DNA from: Natronobeatus ordinarius | GTDB taxonomy: Archaea; Halobacteriota; Halobacteria; Halobacteriales; Natrialbaceae | Direction of reading: 5' to 3' | Assembly (NCBI RefSeq): GCF_024362485.1 | Contig: NZ_CP101456.1 | Span: 4,011,091 to 4,075,090, forward strand | DNA length: 64,000 bases | Shown here: piece by piece, positions 51,611 through 60,003 of the stretch | Layout of the letters: each line of letters starts with the position of its first letter | How positions within the stretch are numbered: position 1 is the first letter of the stretch | Notes under the pieces: generated by a model | The model's input: only the letters and a program-made list of their open reading frames with translations | Databases searched by the model: none | What the model was told of the DNA's origin: nothing | Program-made: the position numbers and the translations under genes

Positions 51611-52836
51611 TCCTTCTCTGTCTCTCTCTGATCAGTTCGGTTAAATGCTCCTATCACGCGAGCGAGTCGTGCCTCGTCCCAGTCGGGGTAGCGCTCGCGG
51701 AGGACGGCGAGGCGTTGCTCCTCGGTGAGTTCGGGGACCAACGGGTCGGTCGATCCACCACCTCGGCGCTGGCGCTCACTCTCGCGTCGGCCCCGGCGAC
51801 CGCGCTCGGCTCGAATTCGGGACCGCAAGCACCGGGCGCGCTCGCGGATCGGCCTCCCGCGCGGCTCGAGCAGCAGCGCGGTCGCGCCGAGGACGGCCAG
51901 TCCCACCAGCGCCTGGAGCGCGCCCGACTCCCGGAGGGTCACCGCGGCGCCGACGAGCGGCGGCACGCCCTCGCCGTGGGTGAGGTCGACTGCGACCGTC
52001 GAGCGGTCGGCGGTCAGGCCGTGGACGAACGCCGCGTTGTCCGGCTGGTCGATCATTGCGTTGATCACCACGCTCGGGTCGCCGACCGCGATCACCCGCC
52101 CGTCGCCGACTTCCTCGAGCGTGGCGACCGGATAGGTTGCCAGCTCGCTGTCGTCGTCGAGTTCGTCCGCCTCGGCGCCGAGGTAGGCGTAGTCGCTCGT
52201 GGTCACGAGCACCGTCGCCTCGCCCGGCTCGACGGCCGTGGCGTAGTTGAGCGTCAGCTGCTCGGCGTCGGCCGTCAGCGGGTGGGGCTCGACGCCGGTG
52301 GCGACCGGCATCGTCGGCCCCTGGTAGTGGTGGCGCTCGTCGCGCACCAGCTGGCCGTCGAAGCGCGCCTCGGCCCCGACGGCCGCGAGGAGCTCGTTGC
52401 CGTGGGGTTCGAAGTTCTCGAGGACGACGAGCGTCCCCCCGGCGTCGACGAACGCACGTAGCCGGTCCGCGTCGGCGTCGTCGACGGGTCCGGGGGCGAC
52501 GACGAACGCCACCGTCTCGGTCGCCTCGAGGTCGTCGTACGCCGCGGGGTCGCGCAGCAAGACCGTCTCGCGGGTCGGGTCGGCGTCGACCTGCGTGCGG
52601 AACTCGCTGGTGCCGTCCCAGGCGGGGTTGTACGGCCCGAACGCCGTCGGGGAGGTGGCCGCGCCCACCCCGAGGGCGAGGACGATCACGAGCGCGAGCG
52701 CGAACAGGAGTATTCGCGGCCAGTCGAGTCGCGGACCGTCGCGGAACGCCTCGAGCCCGTTCATCGCGCGCTCACCCCCGGGGGATCGCTCGAGTGAGTC
52801 GTCGGCGCGTCGCGTCGCGTCGTCGTCGGTCGTCAC
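51607..52836 (-). CDS. DUF4350-like membrane protein
   Basis: A 409-aa protein. A short N-terminal arm is followed by a membrane span (about 43-62: PRILLFALALVIVLALGVGAA), then a large extracytoplasmic alpha/beta domain with DADRLRAFVDAGGTLVVLENF, the DUF4350 motif, and ATLEEVGDGRVIAVGDPSVVIN. A second span lies at about 300-320, and the C-terminal tail is basic and ends LPELTEEQRLAVLRERYPDWDEARLARVIGAF-like (cytoplasmic). GTG 52836 is chosen because it overlaps the upstream stop and has a GGAGGTG eight bases before it; a later ATG would shorten the arm only. It is the middle gene of a three-gene operon with moxR. Confidence 0.82.
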   Translation of the reverse strand: MTTDDDATRRADDSLERSPGGERAMNGLEAFRDGPRLDWPRILLFALALVIVLALGVGAATSPTAFGPYNPAWDGTSEFRTQVDADPTRETVLLRDPAAYDDLEATETVAFVVAPGPVDDADADRLRAFVDAGGTLVVLENFEPHGNELLAAVGAEARFDGQLVRDERHHYQGPTMPVATGVEPHPLTADAEQLTLNYATAVEPGEATVLVTTSDYAYLGAEADELDDDSELATYPVATLEEVGDGRVIAVGDPSVVINAMIDQPDNAAFVHGLTADRSTVAVDLTHGEGVPPLVGAAVTLRESGALQALVGLAVLGATALLLEPRGRPIRERARCLRSRIRAERGRRGRRESERQRRGGGSTDPLVPELTEEQRLAVLRERYPDWDEARLARVIGAFNRTDQRETEKE

Positions 52837-53114
52837 AGCGGGAGCACCTCCGGGGGAAGGATCTCGAGGATGCGCCGGACGACGATCACGGCGAAGCCCG
52901 CCAGGCCGAGGCCGATGAGCCACACCAGTCGCTTGCGCCAGGCGGGGGTGACGTTAACCGGCGCCGTCAGCTCCGTGACGATCAGCAGGCCGATCAACGA
53001 GAGCACGAAAAAGAGCTCGGCGGAGAGCGCCCCCAGCGTTGCGAGCACCAGGGCCGCGGCTAGCATCCAGGCCAGCTGCCAGTGGACGAATCGCATCCGC
53101 CGTCGGGTCGCCAT
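52833..53114 (-). CDS. Small three-span membrane protein at the head of the MoxR operon
   Basis: A 93-aa protein with three hydrophobic helices (about 12-30, 33-51 and 63-80) and a basic N-terminus (MATRRRMRF). TAPVNVTPAWRKRLVWL joins helices 2 and 3. The stop overlaps the GTG of the DUF4350-like gene, so it is co-translated. Small proteins of this kind recur in haloarchaeal DUF4350-MoxR operons (perhaps the family called DUF7269, not verified). Its function is unknown. Confidence 0.72.
   Translation of the reverse strand: MATRRRMRFVHWQLAWMLAAALVLATLGALSAELFFVLSLIGLLIVTELTAPVNVTPAWRKRLVWLIGLGLAGFAVIVVRRILEILPPEVLPL
52845..52851 (-). promoter_or_regulatory. Shine-Dalgarno GGAGGTG setting the DUF4350-like start
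   Basis: On the minus strand GGAGGTG stands eight bases before the GTG at 52836, within the coding end of the preceding gene. It decides between this start and the later ATG. Confidence 0.6.
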
Positions 53115-53552
53115 CTGTTCGACCCAAGCCAGGGGGAGACCGTAAATCCAGCGTCCGCCGACCGTGAACGAGCCGACGCGGAGCCGGGTGTGACTCTGTA
53201 CAGGTGTCCAGTTCGAGTGCGCATTCGTCCGTCAGACGCGCCGAAATTACAGCCATATACGCGTAAACATTTCCGTTTATGACAGTGATTCCGAGAAGAC
53301 CGTCCGGCGACCGCGCCGCCTCGGCTGGGGGAGGCGTCCCGGAAGGGGCCGTGTGAGCAATGGTCATCGCCCCCGGGCGTCTCCAGGCGTTTTTCGGGGG
53401 GTGCGCTCGTGACGCACTCGAGCGTGAGCTCTCGAGATTCGGGGCGAAAATAGCCACGGCGACGGCGAGTTGACAGCAAGCCGTTACCTATATGTGCCTT
53501 CGATGTAGATTCATCTTTGATTGTATGTGGCGGAGTACGGTGGTTCAGACGG
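53115..53552. other. Gene-free divergent region before the glycan cluster
   Basis: About 440 bases between the MoxR operon and the glycan cluster. Two TATA-like boxes point rightwards: catatac (53254-53260) and tatatg (53490-53495). The first would feed a 25-codon frame at 53280, probably spurious; the second suits a transcript into the cluster. A leftward promoter for the MoxR operon should also be here but is not clear. Confidence 0.4.
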
Positions 53553-54146
53553 ATGTGTGAGAAGAGGACTGCGGCCGTGGTGGGTGAAGACAGTACGGTC
53601 GACGACACTGCAACGGTTGGACACTCGTACAGTAACGAGTCGAAGCCCCCCACGATCGGAGACGAGTCGACGATCAGGGCGGGAACGATCATCTACGACG
53701 ACGTCGCTGCTGGCGCACGGTTTTCGACGGGCCACTTCGCACTGGTTCGTGAGTTGACCGAGATCGGTGACGACGTCCTCGTCGGAACGAAGACGGTGAT
53801 CGACGGGCGGACGACGATCGGCTCGAACGTGAGCCTCCAGACGGGCGTCTACGTCCCGTCGGAGACGACGATCGGGGACCACGTCTTCCTCGGCCCCCAC
53901 GCCGTGTTGACGAACGATCCGTACCCGATCCGTCGTGACGTCGAGCTGGTCGGCCCGACGCTCGAAGAGCACGTCTCGATCGGCGCGAACGCGACCGTCC
54001 TGCCCGGCGTGACCGTCGGCCGAGGGTCGTTCGTCGCCGCCGGGGCGGTCGTCACCGAAGACGTCCCGGAGGAGACGCTGGCCGTGGGTGCTCCCGCGCG
54101 CCACAACCCATTGCCGGAGCCACTTCGAGGTTCGAACGACATCTAA
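53553..54146 (+). CDS. Hexapeptide-repeat acyltransferase, WbpD-like
   Basis: A 197-aa left-handed beta-helix protein. Hexapeptide repeats run from about residue 9 to 170 (for example TIGDESTIRAGTIIYDDVAAGARF; TEIGDDVLVGTKTVIDGRTTIGSNVSLQTGVYV; VSIGANATVLPGVTVGRG). HVFLGPHAVLTNDPYP contains the active-site His region of WbpD/WlbB-type N-acetyltransferases. These acetylate the 3-amino group of UDP-GlcNAc3NA. An aminotransferase and a Gfo/Idh oxidoreductase follow directly, which is the gene set of that pathway. ATG 53553 is used; a nearby GTG could be the true start. The stop overlaps the next ATG by one base. Confidence 0.8.
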   Translation: MCEKRTAAVVGEDSTVDDTATVGHSYSNESKPPTIGDESTIRAGTIIYDDVAAGARFSTGHFALVRELTEIGDDVLVGTKTVIDGRTTIGSNVSLQTGVYVPSETTIGDHVFLGPHAVLTNDPYPIRRDVELVGPTLEEHVSIGANATVLPGVTVGRGSFVAAGAVVTEDVPEETLAVGAPARHNPLPEPLRGSNDI

Positions 54147-55225
54147 TGATTCCGATTGCAGATCCCGAACTCGGTGCGGCGGAGCAACGGGCGGTCGAAG
54201 ACGTTTTAGAGAGCGGCATGCTCGCCGACGGGCCGGAGGTCCGGTCGTTCGAGGCCGCGTTCGCCGACTACTGTGGCGCCGCCCACGGCGTCGCGACGTC
54301 GAACGGGACCACGGCGCTGCACGCCGCCCTCGTCGCCCTCGGCATCGGCGAGGGGGACCGGGTACTGACGACGCCATTTTCCTTTATCGCGACGGCCAAC
54401 GCGATCCGGCTGGCCGGCGCCGAGCCCGTCTTCGCCGATATCGATCCAACGACGTACAACCTCGATCCCGACGCGGCGCGGGCGGTTGCCAAAGAGGAGT
54501 CGATCGACGCGATCGTCGTCGTCCACCTCTACGGCCTGCCGGCCGACCTCGAGGCGTTCGTCGACCTCGCCGAGGAGCTCGACGTGGCGCTGCTCGAGGA
54601 CGCCGCCCAGGCCCACGGCGCCGTTTATCACGGCGACCGTGTCGGCAGTGTCGGCGACGCCGGCTGCTTCTCGTTCTATCCGACGAAGAACATGACGACG
54701 GGCGAAGGCGGCATGGTCGTCACCGACCGGGCCGACGTCACCGACCGCCTCGAGCGCTTCGTCAACCACGGCCGGGGCGGCTCGGGCACCTACGCCCACG
54801 AGACGGTCGGGCACAACTTCCGGCTGACGTCGATCGGGGCAGCGATCGGGCGCGTCCAGCTCGAGCGCTTGCCCAACTTCATCGAGGCCCGCCGGGCGAA
54901 CGCGGCCCGGCTCACCGAGGGCATCTCGGCCGACGGTATCACGACGCCCGTCGAGCCCGACGGCACGACGCACGTCTACCACCAGTACACGATCCGGACG
55001 GCGGATCGGGACGGCCTGCTCTCACACCTCGAGGCCAACGACGTCGGCGCGGGCGTCTACTACCCGACGTGCATTCACGACCAGCCCGCCTACGACGGCG
55101 TCGACTGTTCGGCGCCGAACGCGGAGACGGCCGCCGAGGAGGTACTCTCGCTGCCCGTTCATCCGAACGTCTCGGGAACGGAGATCGACCACATTGTGGA
55201 GGTACTCAACGACTATGATAACTGA
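54146..55225 (+). CDS. DegT/DnrJ/EryC1 aminotransferase, WbpE-like
   Basis: A 359-aa PLP enzyme. PIADPELGAAEQRAVEDVLESGML opens the family. CGAAHGVATSNGTTALHAAL binds PLP phosphate, DAAQAHGA carries the pyridine Asp, and Lys181 in FYPTKNMTTGEGGM is the Schiff-base lysine. NFRLTSIGAAIGRVQLERL and YHQYTIRT complete the family. It would aminate the 3-keto sugar nucleotide made by the next gene's product, as WbpE does, using glutamate. The start follows the acyltransferase stop with a one-base overlap, and the end overlaps the next start. Other 3- or 4-amino sugars remain possible. Confidence 0.92.
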   Translation: MIPIADPELGAAEQRAVEDVLESGMLADGPEVRSFEAAFADYCGAAHGVATSNGTTALHAALVALGIGEGDRVLTTPFSFIATANAIRLAGAEPVFADIDPTTYNLDPDAARAVAKEESIDAIVVVHLYGLPADLEAFVDLAEELDVALLEDAAQAHGAVYHGDRVGSVGDAGCFSFYPTKNMTTGEGGMVVTDRADVTDRLERFVNHGRGGSGTYAHETVGHNFRLTSIGAAIGRVQLERLPNFIEARRANAARLTEGISADGITTPVEPDGTTHVYHQYTIRTADRDGLLSHLEANDVGAGVYYPTCIHDQPAYDGVDCSAPNAETAAEEVLSLPVHPNVSGTEIDHIVEVLNDYDN

Positions 55226-56207
55226 GGATGATTCGATCGACGTCGGCGTCATCGGCGTCGGCTCGATGGGACGACATCACGCACGGGTGTATAGCGAACT
55301 ACCGAACGCGAACCTCGTCGGCGTCTTCGACGTCGACGACGACCAGGCCCAGACCGTGGCGGCCAAACACGGCGTCGAGGCGATGGACCTCGACGCGCTG
55401 CTCGGGGCCGTCGACGCTGTCTCGGTCGTCGTCCCGACGCAGTACCACTACGATATGGCGATGCAGTGTCTCGACGCCAACGTCGGGACGTTCATCGAAA
55501 AGCCGGTGCTCGGCGACCTCGAGCGCGCGGACGACCTGCTCTCGCGGGTTCGACTCGCGGACGTTCCCGTCCAGATCGGCCACATCGAGCGCTTCAATCC
55601 GGCGGTGACGGCGCTCGCCGAGATCGTCGATGAGCTCTCGATCGTCAGCATCCGCGCCCAGCGCCTCGGCCCACCGCCGGGTCGCGAGATCGACGACAGC
55701 GCCGTGCTCGACCTGATGATCCACGATATCGACGTCGTCTGCTCGCTGCTCGATTCGGTCCCGAGTTCGGTCAAGAGCGTCGGCGTCGACGAGAACAGAC
55801 ACGCCTCGGCGCTGCTCGAGTTCGACTCGGGGGTGATGGCGTCGCTGACGGCGAGTCGAAAGACCCAGCGCAAAGTGCGCACCCTCGAGATCACGGCCGA
55901 GGAGTGTTTCGTCGAACTCGACTACATCGACCAGTCGATCGAGATCCACCGCAACTCGATCCCGGAGTACGTCGAGCGCAACGGCGACGTCCGGTTCAAA
56001 CACGAAAGCATCGTCGAGAAACCACGGGTGGCGAACGACGAACCGCTGCGGTGTGAACTCGAGTCGTTCGTGCGGACCGTCGATCGAAACGGCGTCCCCG
56101 AGGTGACCGTCCAGGACGGCATCGACGCGCTGTCGGTGGCCCTCGAGATCGAAGCGGACGCCCTCGAGAGCGACGTTGCACCGCGGACGGTGGCCGCCGA
56201 TGACTGA
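55215..56207 (+). CDS. Gfo/Idh/MocA oxidoreductase, WbpB-like
   Basis: A 330-aa NAD-dependent oxidoreductase. The Rossmann loop is VGVIGVGSMGRHHARVY (residues about 9-25). Catalytic motif IEKPVLG (EKP) is present at about residue 95, and the C-terminal strand domain carries LDLMIHDIDVVCSLL with the conserved HDID. In the WbpA/B/E/D route this enzyme oxidises C3 of UDP-GlcNAcA. It starts 10 bases inside the end of the aminotransferase gene. The placement between that gene and two nucleotide-sugar dehydrogenases supports the assignment. Activity on another sugar nucleotide cannot be excluded. Confidence 0.9.
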   Translation: MITEDDSIDVGVIGVGSMGRHHARVYSELPNANLVGVFDVDDDQAQTVAAKHGVEAMDLDALLGAVDAVSVVVPTQYHYDMAMQCLDANVGTFIEKPVLGDLERADDLLSRVRLADVPVQIGHIERFNPAVTALAEIVDELSIVSIRAQRLGPPPGREIDDSAVLDLMIHDIDVVCSLLDSVPSSVKSVGVDENRHASALLEFDSGVMASLTASRKTQRKVRTLEITAEECFVELDYIDQSIEIHRNSIPEYVERNGDVRFKHESIVEKPRVANDEPLRCELESFVRTVDRNGVPEVTVQDGIDALSVALEIEADALESDVAPRTVAADD

Positions 56208-57591
56208 ACCAGCGTCGGCGGAGGCCGTCGACTCGCTGTACGGCGCCGAGGCCGACGACGCCGTCCAGCGGGCGTCGTTCCTCGCGGGCGAGGTGCCCGT
56301 CGCCGTCTACGGCCTCGGAAAGATGGGGCTGCCGCTGGCAGCGGTGTTCGCCGACGTCTCGCGCAACGTCATCGGCGCGGATATCGACCCCGCGGTCGTC
56401 GAGACGATCGAGGACGGCGGCTCACACGTCAAACGCGAACCCGGCCTCGAGGACCTCGTCTTCGAGCTGGTCTCGGCGGGGGCGCTGTCGGCGACGACCG
56501 AGCCCCGGGAGGCGGCGTCGGCGGCGGCGGTCCACGTGGTGATCGTCCCGACGCCGATCACGGACGACAAGGAGCCCGATCTGGCGATTCTCGACGCCGT
56601 CGTCGAGGAGATCGGGGCGGGCCTCGAGGAAGGCGATCTGGTCTGTATCGAGTGTACGGTGCCGCCGCAGACGACCGAACGGCGGGTGTTGCCCGCCCTC
56701 GAGGACGCCTCGGGACTCGAACGCGGCGAGTTCGGCCTGGCGTTCTGTCCCGAACGGACGTCGTCGGGTCGCGCGCTCGAGGACATCCGCGGGGCCTACC
56801 CGAAGGTCGTCGGCGGCGTCGACGACGAGAGCACGCGCGCGGCGACGCTCATCTACGAGGAGCTCAACGCCAAGGGCGTGCTCCCGGTCTCGGACGCGAC
56901 GACCGCGGAGTCGGTGAAGGTGTTCGAGGGGCTGTACCGCGACGTCAACATCGCGCTCGCGAACGAGCTGGCGCGCTTTACCGACGAGCTGGGGATCGAC
57001 GTCACCGAGGCGATCGACGTGGCGAACACCCAGCCGTTCTGTGATATTCACACGCCCGGCCCCGGCGTCGGGGGTCACTGCATCCCGTACTACCCGTACT
57101 TCATGATCGAGCCGTTCGAGGCCGACTCGTCGCTGCTCGAGACCGCACGTGCAGTCAACGACTCGATGCCCGCGTTCACCGTCGAGAAGGTCCAGGAAGG
57201 ACTCGAAGCCGACGGAAAGTCGGTCGCGGAGTCCACCGTCGTCGTGCTGGGGCTGACCTATCGCCCCGGCGTCGAGGAGATCCGCGCCACGCCGTCGATT
57301 CCGATCTCGGAGGAGCTGTCGTCACTCGGGGCGACGGTGTACGGCGTCGATCCGATGCTGGATTCCGTCGAGGAATTCGCCCTCGAGCAGGTCGACCTGG
57401 AGGCGGCACTCGAGCTCGAGGCAGACGCCATCGTGCTCGTGACGCCCCACGAGGAGTTCCTCGATATCAACTGGGAAGACGTTCATCGCAACAGTGATAG
57501 TCTCTCCATCGTGATCGATGGACGACAGGCGCTCGAGGCGGACGCTGTGGGGGCTCGGGTGTACACGATCGGGAGGGGATACGATGAGTGA
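56200..57591 (+). CDS. Nucleotide-sugar dehydrogenase, WecC/UDP-ManNAc-dehydrogenase type
   Basis: A 463-aa NAD-dependent 4-electron dehydrogenase of the UDP-sugar 6-dehydrogenase family. The N-terminal loop is AVYGLGKMGLPLA, the mid-domain has FCPERTSSGRALEDI, and Cys294 in GPGVGGHCIPYYPYF is the nucleophile. The C-terminal domain has VVLGLTYRPGVEEIRATPS. The GPGVGGHC form with DIHTPGP is closer to the UDP-ManNAc dehydrogenase branch. The overlap with the Gfo/Idh gene is eight bases. An about 30-residue N-terminal arm before the Rossmann fold is unusual. It would oxidise C6 of a 2-acetamido sugar nucleotide. Confidence 0.9.
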   Translation: MTEPASAEAVDSLYGAEADDAVQRASFLAGEVPVAVYGLGKMGLPLAAVFADVSRNVIGADIDPAVVETIEDGGSHVKREPGLEDLVFELVSAGALSATTEPREAASAAAVHVVIVPTPITDDKEPDLAILDAVVEEIGAGLEEGDLVCIECTVPPQTTERRVLPALEDASGLERGEFGLAFCPERTSSGRALEDIRGAYPKVVGGVDDESTRAATLIYEELNAKGVLPVSDATTAESVKVFEGLYRDVNIALANELARFTDELGIDVTEAIDVANTQPFCDIHTPGPGVGGHCIPYYPYFMIEPFEADSSLLETARAVNDSMPAFTVEKVQEGLEADGKSVAESTVVVLGLTYRPGVEEIRATPSIPISEELSSLGATVYGVDPMLDSVEEFALEQVDLEAALELEADAIVLVTPHEEFLDINWEDVHRNSDSLSIVIDGRQALEADAVGARVYTIGRGYDE

Positions 57592-58915
57592 ACCAGAGCG
57601 CACGAGACAATCACAGGCGAGACGGTCCAGACTGACCGACGTGGTCTGCGTCGTCGGACTCGGCTACGTCGGGCTGCCGCTGGCCTACGAGTTCGACCGG
57701 ATCGGCCACGACGTCGTCGGCTTCGACATCGACGACGGGCGAATCGAACAGCTGCGACGCGGAATCGACCCCACCGGCGACGTCGGCGACGCGGAGATCG
57801 CCGACTCGAGCATCGCGTTCACGACCGACGAGGCGGCGATCGGCGAGGCGGATTTCGTCCTCGTGGCGGTGCCGACGCCGGTCGACGAGATGAAAAACCC
57901 CAACCTGGACTACGTCCAGTCCGCCGGGAAGACGATCGGCCGCCACATCGAAGCGGGAACGACCGTCGTCCTCGAGTCGACCGTCTACCCGGGCGCGACC
58001 CGAGAGATCTTCGCCCCCGCCGTGGAGGAGGCCTCAGGGCTCACCTACGGCGAGGAGTTCTTCGTCGGCTACTCGCCAGAACGGATGGTGCCGGGCGACG
58101 AGGAGCACGGCCTGCGGAACGTCGTGAAGATCGTCAGCGGGCAGAACGAGGAGACCCTCGAGGAGGTGGCGTCGCTGTACGAGGGGATCGTCGACGCGGG
58201 GGTCCACCGGGCGCCCGCGATCGAGGTCGCCGAGATGGCCAAAGTCGTCGAGAACACCCAGCGGGATCTGAACATCGCGCTGGTCAACGAACTCGCCATC
58301 GCCGCCGAGAATCTGGGCGTCGACGGCCGGGCCGTCCTCGAGGCCGCCGGCACGAAGTGGAACTTTCACGACTATCGGCCCGGGCTCGTCGGCGGCCACT
58401 GCATTCCCGTCGATCCGTTCTTCATGGTCTACCAGTCCGAACGCAACGGCTACTCACCGAAGCTGGTCCAGCAGGCCCGCGAGGTCAACGAGTACATGCC
58501 CAAACACGTCGGCGAACTTGCGCTGAAGGCGATGAACGACTGTGGGCAGGTTCCGAAGGAGAGTACGGTGCTCGTGCTCGGGCTGGCGTACAAACCCGGC
58601 GTCGGCGACGTCCGGACGTCGGCGGTCGACGGCACGATCGACTACCTCGAGGAGTACGGCGTCGACGTCGTCGGCTTCGACCCCCACGCCGATGACGACG
58701 TCATGCGCGAGGAGTTCGGCATCGAGATCCTCGAGCAACTCACGTTCGAGGACGTCGACGGGATCGTGCTCGCGACGCCCCACGATCGGTTCCTCGGGAT
58801 CGACTACAAGTCGGCGGCGATCGAGATGGACGAGCGGCCGTTCTTCCTCGACGTGGATGCGGCGATGGACGAGACAGAGCTGACCGAGTACGGCTTCGAG
58901 TATCGGAGAATCTGA
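57584..58915 (+). CDS. Nucleotide-sugar dehydrogenase, WbpA/TviB type
   Basis: A 443-aa nucleotide-sugar 6-dehydrogenase. VVCVVGLGYVGLPLAYEF is the NAD loop. GYSPERMVPGDEEHGLRN and NTQRDLNIALVNELAI are mid-domain motifs. Cys273 in GLVGGHCIPVDPFF is the nucleophile; the KWNFHDYRPGLVGGHC context is typical of WbpA/TviB enzymes that make UDP-GlcNAcA or UDP-GalNAcA. It overlaps the preceding paralogue by eight bases and the next glycosyltransferase by one. UDP-GlcNAcA is the entry intermediate of the di-N-acetyl uronic acid route. The two dehydrogenases together suggest two uronic acids or a division between epimers. Confidence 0.92.
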   Translation: MSEPERTRQSQARRSRLTDVVCVVGLGYVGLPLAYEFDRIGHDVVGFDIDDGRIEQLRRGIDPTGDVGDAEIADSSIAFTTDEAAIGEADFVLVAVPTPVDEMKNPNLDYVQSAGKTIGRHIEAGTTVVLESTVYPGATREIFAPAVEEASGLTYGEEFFVGYSPERMVPGDEEHGLRNVVKIVSGQNEETLEEVASLYEGIVDAGVHRAPAIEVAEMAKVVENTQRDLNIALVNELAIAAENLGVDGRAVLEAAGTKWNFHDYRPGLVGGHCIPVDPFFMVYQSERNGYSPKLVQQAREVNEYMPKHVGELALKAMNDCGQVPKESTVLVLGLAYKPGVGDVRTSAVDGTIDYLEEYGVDVVGFDPHADDDVMREEFGIEILEQLTFEDVDGIVLATPHDRFLGIDYKSAAIEMDERPFFLDVDAAMDETELTEYGFEYRRI

Positions 58916-59973
58916 TGTATCGAGATCACACGATCGGTGTCGTCATCCCCGCCTACAACGAGGAGGGCTTCGTCGGCGACGTCATCCGCGAGATGCCCGC
59001 CTACGTCGACGTGATGTACGTCATCGACGACTGTTCGACCGACGGCACCTGGGACGAGATCCTCGAGGCGGCGGGCGAGGACGCCGAGTCGGAGCTCCCC
59101 CTCGAGTACGACGACGAAACCGTTCTGGCGGACGGGGGCGGCTCGTTGCTAACCGAACGGGCGACTGTTCACGAGCCCGTCGGTCGGGTGGCCCCGATCC
59201 AGCACCGCGAAAACCTCGGTGCTGGCGGCGCGATCAAAACCGGCTATCTGGCGGCGCTTGAGGACGAGACCGACGTGACTGTCACGGTCGACGGCGACGG
59301 CCAGATGGATCTGACTCAGATGACGCGGCTTCTCGATCCAATCGTCGGAGGCGAGGCCGATTACGCGAAAGGGAACCGGTTGCTGTACAAGGAGTACCGA
59401 TCCGCGATGCCGAAGTTCCGCTTTTTCGGCAACTCGATCCTCACCTTCCTGACGAAGATCGCCAGCGGCTACTGGAAGACGATGGACCCCCAGAACGGCT
59501 ACACGGCGATCTCCCATTACGCGCTGGAGAACGTCGGCATCGCGTCGATGTACGAGTACTACGGCTACTGTAACGACCTGCTCGTAAAACTGAACGCCAA
59601 GGGGATGCGCGTCGCCGACGTCGCGATGCCGGCGGTGTACGGCGACGAGGAATCCTCGATCAGGTACCGGACCTACATCCGGAAGGTGTCGTGGATGTTG
59701 CTTCGGAACTTCCTCTGGCGGCTGAAGGTAAAATATCTCGTGCTCGACTTCCATCCGCTGGCGCTGTTTTACCTCTTCGGGGCTGCACTGGCAGCACTCG
59801 GGATCCTGGGCGGCGGATGGTCGCTGTACGCGAAGTTCATGCTCGGGGATTCGTTGTTCGTCCGGGCGAGCTCGAGTCTGTTGCTGTTCAGCGTCGGGAG
59901 CATGTTCGTGATGTTCGCGATGCTGTTCGACATGCAGGTGAATGAAAGTAAAGAGGTGCAGCTCCGTGAGTGA
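58915..59973 (+). CDS. Family 2 glycosyltransferase (DPM/DPG-synthase-like) with C-terminal spans
   Basis: A 352-aa inverting glycosyltransferase. VVIPAYNEEGFVGDVIREM is the nucleotide-binding start; YVIDDCSTDGT and VDGDGQMDLTQM (DxD-like site) follow; GNRLLYKEYRSAMPKFRFFGNSIL is typical of polyprenyl-phosphate transferases. Two C-terminal membrane helices (about 282-305 and 315-340) anchor it. It probably moves a sugar from a nucleotide to dolichyl phosphate or to a growing lipid-linked glycan. It starts inside the dehydrogenase stop. GC content of the gene is normal, unlike the next gene's first half. It is the last gene of the tightly overlapping block. Confidence 0.88.
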   Translation: MYRDHTIGVVIPAYNEEGFVGDVIREMPAYVDVMYVIDDCSTDGTWDEILEAAGEDAESELPLEYDDETVLADGGGSLLTERATVHEPVGRVAPIQHRENLGAGGAIKTGYLAALEDETDVTVTVDGDGQMDLTQMTRLLDPIVGGEADYAKGNRLLYKEYRSAMPKFRFFGNSILTFLTKIASGYWKTMDPQNGYTAISHYALENVGIASMYEYYGYCNDLLVKLNAKGMRVADVAMPAVYGDEESSIRYRTYIRKVSWMLLRNFLWRLKVKYLVLDFHPLALFYLFGAALAALGILGGGWSLYAKFMLGDSLFVRASSSLLLFSVGSMFVMFAMLFDMQVNESKEVQLRE

Positions 59974-60003
59974 AATAGTCATAATTAAATACATTAGTGG
60001 TTC

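Noticed and set aside
53280..53357. 25-codon frame starting at a leaderless-like distance from catatac
   Set aside because: The peptide is short, Arg/Gly/Pro-rich and without any recognisable feature; chance is more likely.
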